Shown here: positions 58,555-64,000 of the stretch, piece by piece | Layout of the letters: each line of letters starts with the position of its first letter | Position numbering within the stretch: position 1 is the stretch's first letter | Source of the DNA: Cichorium intybus | Lineage: Eukaryota; Streptophyta; Magnoliopsida; Asterales; Asteraceae | Assembly: GCA_023525715.1 (NCBI GenBank) | Contig: CM042012.1 | Location: 62,059,705-62,123,704, forward strand | DNA: 64,000 nucleotides | Direction of reading: 5' to 3' | Program-made: the position numbers and the translations under genes | The notes under the pieces: model-generated | Told to the model about the DNA's origin: nothing | Seen by the model: only the letters and a program-made list of their open reading frames with translations | The model's database searches: none

Positions 58555-61083
58555 AACATCTCACACTTGTGCCTTGCTTGTCCCCAAGCAAGAGAGTTTT
58601 TAACAAATTCTAATAAAGACTCAAACAATTTTTGAATGTGTTTAATTTCAAAGCTTATTGCCCTAAGGAGTTAGAGTGAAATAGTTCATAAAAACATAAT
58701 TGGAATATTCTTTGAAATTTATGACTTTCTAAAGAACCATTGATTACAAATTTTCTGTCCACAATGAAGTGTACGTACTCATTCAGATTCTAAAGGCCAT
58801 TAAAGAATTTTCCATGACTTTCGATGTTGTCCGTGTAACGAGCTTTCAGAAATACCATCCCAGACCAGACGATCTTAGGTGGTAAGGTGCATAAGCCCCA
58901 CCCATTCTAGACTTACCGGCTCGAACAACAAAGGTCACCGATTGACAATTCCTTCCTAAATTCCAACCCTAAAACACTCCAATCTTCTAACTCTTAAAAC
59001 TCAACTTATTTGACTAAACTAATAGCATGATAACGACTAAATAATATTTCTCGAAAAATACCAGTGCTAAACATTCACAAATTATTCGCTTCAAAATTAT
59101 AACCTATTAAAATTTTTGAAAAATTGCTAAAAAATTTCGAAAACTGGTCATTTCCCGCAAAAATTTCAAAAAACTACTCTTTCGACCGTCCACACCCCAC
59201 ACTTAAAACCGTACAACGTCTTCATTGTACAAAAAATAATTTTAGAGCTAGGGAGAAAGAGTTACCCCCTTAGGAACGGTAGAACTGCTTGATTGTCAGG
59301 ACCATTTGTAGCGGAGTTGATTGTTCACGTCATTCACGATGAAATCCGGGATTCGGGCGCAACAGTAAACACGCCGGCATATCACGAGTGTAGGGGTACG
59401 GTGACCCCACACTTGCGTTATGCAACTCCGTCAGTTGGTGCAACAATCACGGTTTGGCAAGATACTAACAAACATATTAAAAATTGCAAAATACACCAAA
59501 GAAAATTATACATTGCGAGTTGTTGTCCTTGCTGATTCCTCGTCTCCGTGACGCCGAAGTGTCAAAGCCGCGACGCGTAGATGTGATGAAATCCTGTGTC
59601 TGTCGATCAAGTTCGAAGGTCCGCGACGCCGAATGAAGATGACCGCGTCGCGAGTATGCATGAAAAGCCCTAGAATTTTCGATTTTTTAATTTTTAGTCC
59701 GTTTTTCAAATTGATTGCACCGATATGTTCCTAAACTAGAGACTAACAAAAGCCCTAAGTTTAATTTCAGAAAAACAAGATAAAAGTGCCCTAATTTCTC
59801 ATTTGGGTCAAAAACCCCTAATTATGAACCCTAGATTTCTTGATTTTCGATTCCGACTTGTTTTTATCAAATTGAACACACCAATAGCATCCTAAACTAA
59901 CCACTAACAAAAGCCCTCTGTCAATTTTCAGAAAAACAAGCAACAAATCATCCAAATCGAGCAAAACCCGAAGAACCCTAATTTCGACCCTAATTCACAA
60001 ATTTATGAAATTTTTGTTGTTTTTGTCAAATTGAATGCATCAATAAATAGCTATAGGACCGATTAAGAAACCCTAGCTGCTAGAATCATGAAAAACAAGC
60101 TAGAAATTGGTCAATTTATCGCTTTTGCTGAAGAACCCTAACCGAGCCCCTAATTTCGAAAATTCCTGATTAATCCTGTTAAAGTACGAATCGAACATGC
60201 CAATATGTAGCCATGGGTGCGATTAAGATACCCTAGGTGTTTGTTTCATGAAAAATGAGCTACATTTGCTCAACTCGGGCTCGAGATGTCGATTTTTTGA
60301 AAACCTCAAAAACGGCTGAAAGAGCCCCAAATCCCACTTAGTTTTTGTGCGAAATCGAAAAACGGAAGTTGAGATACATACCTGAGATGGTTAATTGAAG
60401 TTTGGCAGGAGCAATTTCACGAAAACAAGAAAAATCTGGCGGGTTTGTGCGTGTTCGGCTCGGCAGTCGCGCAAGGAGGGGGAGGGGGTTCAAGATTAGC
60501 GACGAGAGGGTGGAGGAGAGTTGACCACTCGTTGACCACGGGTTAGCGTCACTAATATTTAAAATTAGTGGCGCTAACTTGTATTTTTCCATTTTTCTCG
60601 CGATTTTTCCGTATTTTTAAAACCCGTTCGATCACCCCAAACTCGAGTTATGCCAGGACATTTTGAAAAAATTTCCAAGCGATATTTTGACAAAATAAAA
60701 ACTAAAAATTAAAAACTAAAAATTAAAAATACTTATCGAAATGTCGGGTTGCCTCCCGAAAGCGCTTCTTTGTTCGGTCTTTTAGCTGGACCGTCTTTCT
60801 GCGGCTACGGTGGGTCGTACGCAATTTGACTCCTCTGATTTTCAGTCACCACCGTCCCCTCGCTGATTTCATACTCCAATTTCCCCGGGTCAAATGGTTT
60901 GCCGGTTCCTCTGCTGCTGCCGGGTTGTCGTTTTCTGATTATTTCGCATGAATGCTTAGAAGTAGCTTTAAACCTCCAAGCTCGGTCCTTCCTTTGGTGT
61001 CTCTTCGACATCACCGGCTTAGCGTGGAGCACGCCTAGTGCCTCTCCCAGTAATTGTTTTGCAGATTTCATTTTGCTTGCGTC
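58555..61083 (-). other. 3' internal region of the LARD-like element
   Basis: No supported gene. Minus-sense landmarks in order: a TCGGGAGGCAACCCGA dyad (60744-60760), an AAGTGTGGGG near 59407, another near 59199 and the LTR-adjacent AAGTGTGAG. A TTAGCGTCACTAA / TTAGTGGCGCTAA pair lies at 60543-60577. GC dyads such as CGCGTCGCG occur at 59560-59655. Confidence 0.55.
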
Positions 61084-61980
61084 TCACGTGCTATCTTCAG
61101 TTTGCAATTTTGGCTTGCAGTACCAATAAATGTTTTCCAATCGAATGGGATTGGAAGGCAACATATCGGGATGCTTCCATATATCCTCATCGATGGTATT
61201 GATCACATCTAATTTTCCATTCATGAATAGATCATGAGTGGCGATAAAATCATGTTTATTATGTTCAAAGACCAACTCGTCGGCATCATCTTCTTGATCA
61301 TCGTCCAACAGGTGGATCGGTACCAAGAGTGAGCGAGTGGTTTGATCTGGTGAAGGTCCAGATTCACTCATCACCAGATCCTCACTTTCAAAATGCTCAA
61401 AATTTTCAGGAATTGTGGGGCTGGGGTCTGTACTGTCACTTACAGCCTCCTCCTCAACATCCTCATCAACCAAATTGTCTGGTGATGGTATGGATTCACT
61501 CATCACCAGCTCGACATTATCAACATTTTGAAAAACATCAAAAGCTGTTGAGTCAGAGGTAGCATTGTCACCTACAACCTCTTCCTCAACAACATTTTCG
61601 ACCCTCTCAATGGTCTCTTGATTTTCCCAAGGTGTGTGACCTTCCATCACATATTCAGGTGATGCAGGTTCAGACACCATATCATTGGTATAAAAACCAC
61701 TCGTCTCAGGTTCTAGCAAGGGTGGCGGATATTTACAACTTTTCTCTAACTTATCTAATGAAACTTGTAGCCTTTCAAGAGCATCAGCATGGTCCTTCTG
61801 CACTTGGTAGGTGTTATACATGAGCACCCAAAGTTGGGCCCAAATTGCAGGATTTTCAGGTTGATATGATTTCTCGGTCCGCCATCCATTGTCATCGAAT
61901 GATCCATTGCAGCAATCATCCTCGTAATAGTTGTCGGCCGGATTTTCATAATATTGATCTGGGTACATGTAATCGCCCAT
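61084..61980 (-). CDS. Acidic 298-aa ORF of the LARD-like element, unknown function
   Basis: The frame starts MGDYMYPDQYYENPADNYY, about 90 bp after the primer site. An upstream in-frame ATG (61995) is possible, but the MGDYMYP start aligns with MEDYMYT in the related element at 533. The N-terminal third has a Tyr/Asp-rich start and a short helical segment (VLMYNTYQVQKDHADALERL). The middle is very acidic, with a repeated VMSES.PSPD motif (about residues 165 and 210). No protease, knuckle or enzyme motif is visible. Retention of a full-length frame in an otherwise domainless element hints at a role in trans-mobilisation, but that is inference. Confidence 0.55.
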   Translation of the reverse strand: MGDYMYPDQYYENPADNYYEDDCCNGSFDDNGWRTEKSYQPENPAIWAQLWVLMYNTYQVQKDHADALERLQVSLDKLEKSCKYPPPLLEPETSGFYTNDMVSEPASPEYVMEGHTPWENQETIERVENVVEEEVVGDNATSDSTAFDVFQNVDNVELVMSESIPSPDNLVDEDVEEEAVSDSTDPSPTIPENFEHFESEDLVMSESGPSPDQTTRSLLVPIHLLDDDQEDDADELVFEHNKHDFIATHDLFMNGKLDVINTIDEDIWKHPDMLPSNPIRLENIYWYCKPKLQTEDST

Positions 61981-62070
61981 TATGAAGACGTACACATACC
62001 AAAAATCAAAAAACTAAAATCAAACATCAAAAGAAACAACCCTACTGATCGTCTATCCTAAGTGCACAAC

Positions 62071-62088
62071 TCCCCGGCAACGGCGCCA
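62071..62088 (-). other. Primer binding site, tRNA-Asp (perfect 18 of 18)
   Basis: The minus strand reads TGGCGCCGTTGCCGGGGA, the exact complement of the 3' end of plant tRNA-Asp(GTC), five bases inside the LTR. Confidence 0.92.
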
Positions 62089-62093
62089 AAATT

Positions 62094-63223
62094 TGACATC
62101 GCAGCGGTCATCATGCGGTCAAAAATAGTAAAATAACATCACTCTCACTTAGCACAGTGGAAGTCAGGGTTGATCCGCAGGAGTTTGGTGATTAGGACAA
62201 TACGATAGTATACCAACTGTAGTGTCACTCTGCAGTCAGCGGTATTGCTTCTACTTTCCCAAAAACCAACAAAAAACGAATACCGAAACAATACTAAAGA
62301 AACCAAAACAATCATTCATTAAATTAAGCTACTCCAAACTATAAACTAAGATTACTTACTGATTCCAAAAGTAAATTCCAGAAAAATCAGTAGCAATGAC
62401 AATCCCAAAACATCCAAACAAGCATTCAACAGTAACAATACGGAAAAAGTGCAATATAACTTGAACCGAATGATTAACTTTTATAAATAAAAAACCAAAC
62501 ATCAAACCAATATCCAAACACTCAAATATCAGATCTAAACTACGGATTATTCTACTGAAATCAGAAATTATGAATCCAAACAAACATCGAGTAATTGATG
62601 GAAATCCTAATTGTGGAATACCTCGATACCGAGTTGATAAAACAAGAGAAAAACTAAATTACTAACCAAAATATTGATTCCCACTGAAAAACTGACGAAA
62701 TAGTGCCTTCGGATCCCTCCCTCGCGTCCCGGGATGAGTGAAAAGTCGGACGGGACTCCGATATTTATAGTTGTGCGAAATTCGGGTTGCCGGGTCGCGG
62801 CCAAGCTAAATCCGTGCCGCGCGTATCGACTTATCCCCGAAATTGCGGAATTTAAAAGTCAAAAACGGAGATTTTATGATTTTTAGACATTAGCGTCGCT
62901 GATATGGAAATTAGCGTCGCTAATATGTGCTTCCAGAAGATTCTTCGCGCGTGTTTGAATTTTGAATATGAATATTTCCCTCCTGCGAACATTAGCGACG
63001 CTAACCTTAAAAGTTAGCGACGCTAATATCTGCTGACTTCATTTTCTTGTCCGTTTTGCTCCGTAACTTCTCCAGAATTGCACTAAAACCCCTGCCTTTA
63101 CACTAAAAACATTTCCAAGCACCTTGACACAAAAGTAAGTGATATTAGCCGATTAATAATGATAAATTAACTAAAACACGGCTAAACAACACCTAAAATA
63201 CTTGATATTACTAGGCGTTGTCA
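62094..63223 (-). repeat. LTR shared between two chained LARD-like units (right)
   Basis: 1,130 bp. It matches the left LTR but has two rather than three 21 bp TTAGCGTCGCT units (62889-62922), accounting for the 21 bp length difference. The dyad at 58100 is changed here (CCGGGTCGCGG). Confidence 0.88.
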
Positions 63224-64000
63224 AACATCCCACACTTGTGCCTTGCTTGTCCCCAAGCAAGAGAGTTTTTAACAAATTCTAATAAAGACTCAAACAATTT
63301 TTGAATGTGTTTAATTTCAAAGCTTATTGCCCTAAGGAGTTAGATTGAAATAGTTCGTGAAAACATAATTGGAATATTCTTTGGAATTTATGACTTTCTA
63401 AAGAACTCTTGATTACAAATTTTCTGTCCACAATGAAGTGTACGTACTTATTCAGATTCTAAAGGCCATTGAAGAATTGTCCATGACTTTCGATGTTGTC
63501 CGTGTAACGAGCTTTCAGAAATACCATCACAGACCAGACGATCTTAGGTGGTAAGGTGCATAAGCCCCACCCATTCTAGACTTACCGGCTCGAACAACAA
63601 AGGTCACTGATTGACAATTCCTTCCTAAATTCCAACCATAAACACTCCAATCTTCTAACTCTTAAAACTCAACTTATTTGACTAAACTAATAGCATGATA
63701 ACGACTAAATAGTATTTCTCGAAAAATACCAGTGCCAAACATTCACAAATTATTCGCTTCAAAATTATAACCTATTAAAAATTTTGAAAACTGGTCATTT
63801 CCCGCAAAAATTTCAAAAAACTACTCTTTCGACCGTCCACACCCCACACTTAAAACCGTACAACGTCCCTGTTGTACAAAAAATAATTCCAGTTGTAGAG
63901 GTTGACACGGTCTGCTGCTTCTTGCATTGCCAGGAAATCAGTCGGTCTCCTAAGAATTGACATCCTGCACCGGTAGACTTTCTGTCAATGTCGCATCCCC
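63224..64000 (-). mobile_element. 3' internal end of another unit of the same family (cut by window edge)
   Basis: 63224-63888 matches 58555-59242, including the LTR-adjacent AAGTGTGGGATGTT and the inner AAGTGTGGGG. From 63889 the sequence departs from the LARD-like element and opens a minus frame containing RRPTDFLAMQEAADRVNLYN, unlike anything in 59243-62070. It may come from a coding-competent relative. Confidence 0.65.

Larger units (their letters stand above)
57404..63223 (-). mobile_element. Non-autonomous LTR element (tRNA-Asp primed, LARD-like), minus strand
   Basis: LTRs 57404-58554 and 62094-63223 begin TGACAACG and end ATGTCA in the minus sense. A perfect 18-base tRNA-Asp primer site follows the upstream LTR. 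An AAGTGTGAGATGTT tract precedes the downstream LTR. The 3.5 kb interior has one 298-codon ORF and no enzymatic domain. AAGTGTGGGG also occurs twice more in the 3' part (about 59199 and 59407, minus sense). The right LTR is flanked by more of the same family, so this is one link of a chain. Confidence 0.85.

Noticed and set aside
59293..59535. 80-codon ORF with HVIHDEIRD
   Set aside because: It lies on the strand opposite to the element and has no motif; it is the antisense of the 3' internal region with the AAGTGTGGGG motif.
62071..62088. Match to the 3' end of tRNA-Asp
   Set aside because: Only the terminal 18 bases match and they sit at an LTR edge, so this is a primer binding site, not a tRNA gene.

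Overview
The window is AT-rich nuclear DNA of a flowering plant. It holds plant-lineage chromovirus and Copia retrotransposons, Helitrons, hAT and Mutator-like elements, an L1-type LINE tail, a tRNA-derived SINE and an intronless plant F-box gene. A eudicot is likely and Asteraceae is possible, but nothing seen fixes the species. Almost everything is transposon-derived; the one convincing host gene is an F-box protein gene at 12983-14038.

Layout. 1-3763: a decayed non-autonomous LTR element (plus strand) with a tRNA-Asp primer site. 4945-5432: a short Helitron. 5454-6967: a Mutator-like element with ~300 bp terminal inverted repeats carrying a U-box gene fragment (Pack-MULE-like). 7370-8420: LINE 3' end. 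9143-10665: four (AT)n tracts, one split by a second copy of the Helitron. 11035-12340: another Helitron end and a Harbinger transposase relic. 12905-14038: F-box gene. 14143-15643: a young 1.5 kb LTR element just behind it, with a GC-rich interior.

16105-38036 is one nested stack. The base is a minus-strand Copia element. It was interrupted by a hAT element (16334-17469), by a 3.5 kb solo LTR (18251-21728) and by a second solo LTR (22057-36278). The second solo LTR was itself split by a full-length, nearly identical-LTR Ty3/gypsy chromovirus (22313-33845) and by a SINE (35797-35999). Target-site duplications, exact or nearly so, delimit every layer. The chromovirus carries a perfect-looking, in-frame 1,347 bp tandem duplication, so its polyprotein has two protease and two reverse-transcriptase copies; its gag has an internal stop.

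39331-43175 is a further 3.85 kb solo LTR with a hAT MITE, an (AT)n tract and minisatellites. 45735-56263 is a non-autonomous Copia-type element in LTR-internal-LTR-internal-LTR form, with one target-site duplication around the whole array. 57404-64000 is a minus-strand chain of the same non-autonomous, tRNA-Asp-primed family seen at 1-3763; it encodes an acidic 298-residue protein of unknown function.

The most unusual cross-cutting signal is that several unrelated LTR families each carry paired or arrayed copies of a short CpG-containing dyad 'word'. One of these words, GATCGCGACCCGATC, is shared by a Copia-type and a gypsy-type LTR. All calls are from reading the sequence; no searches were run.
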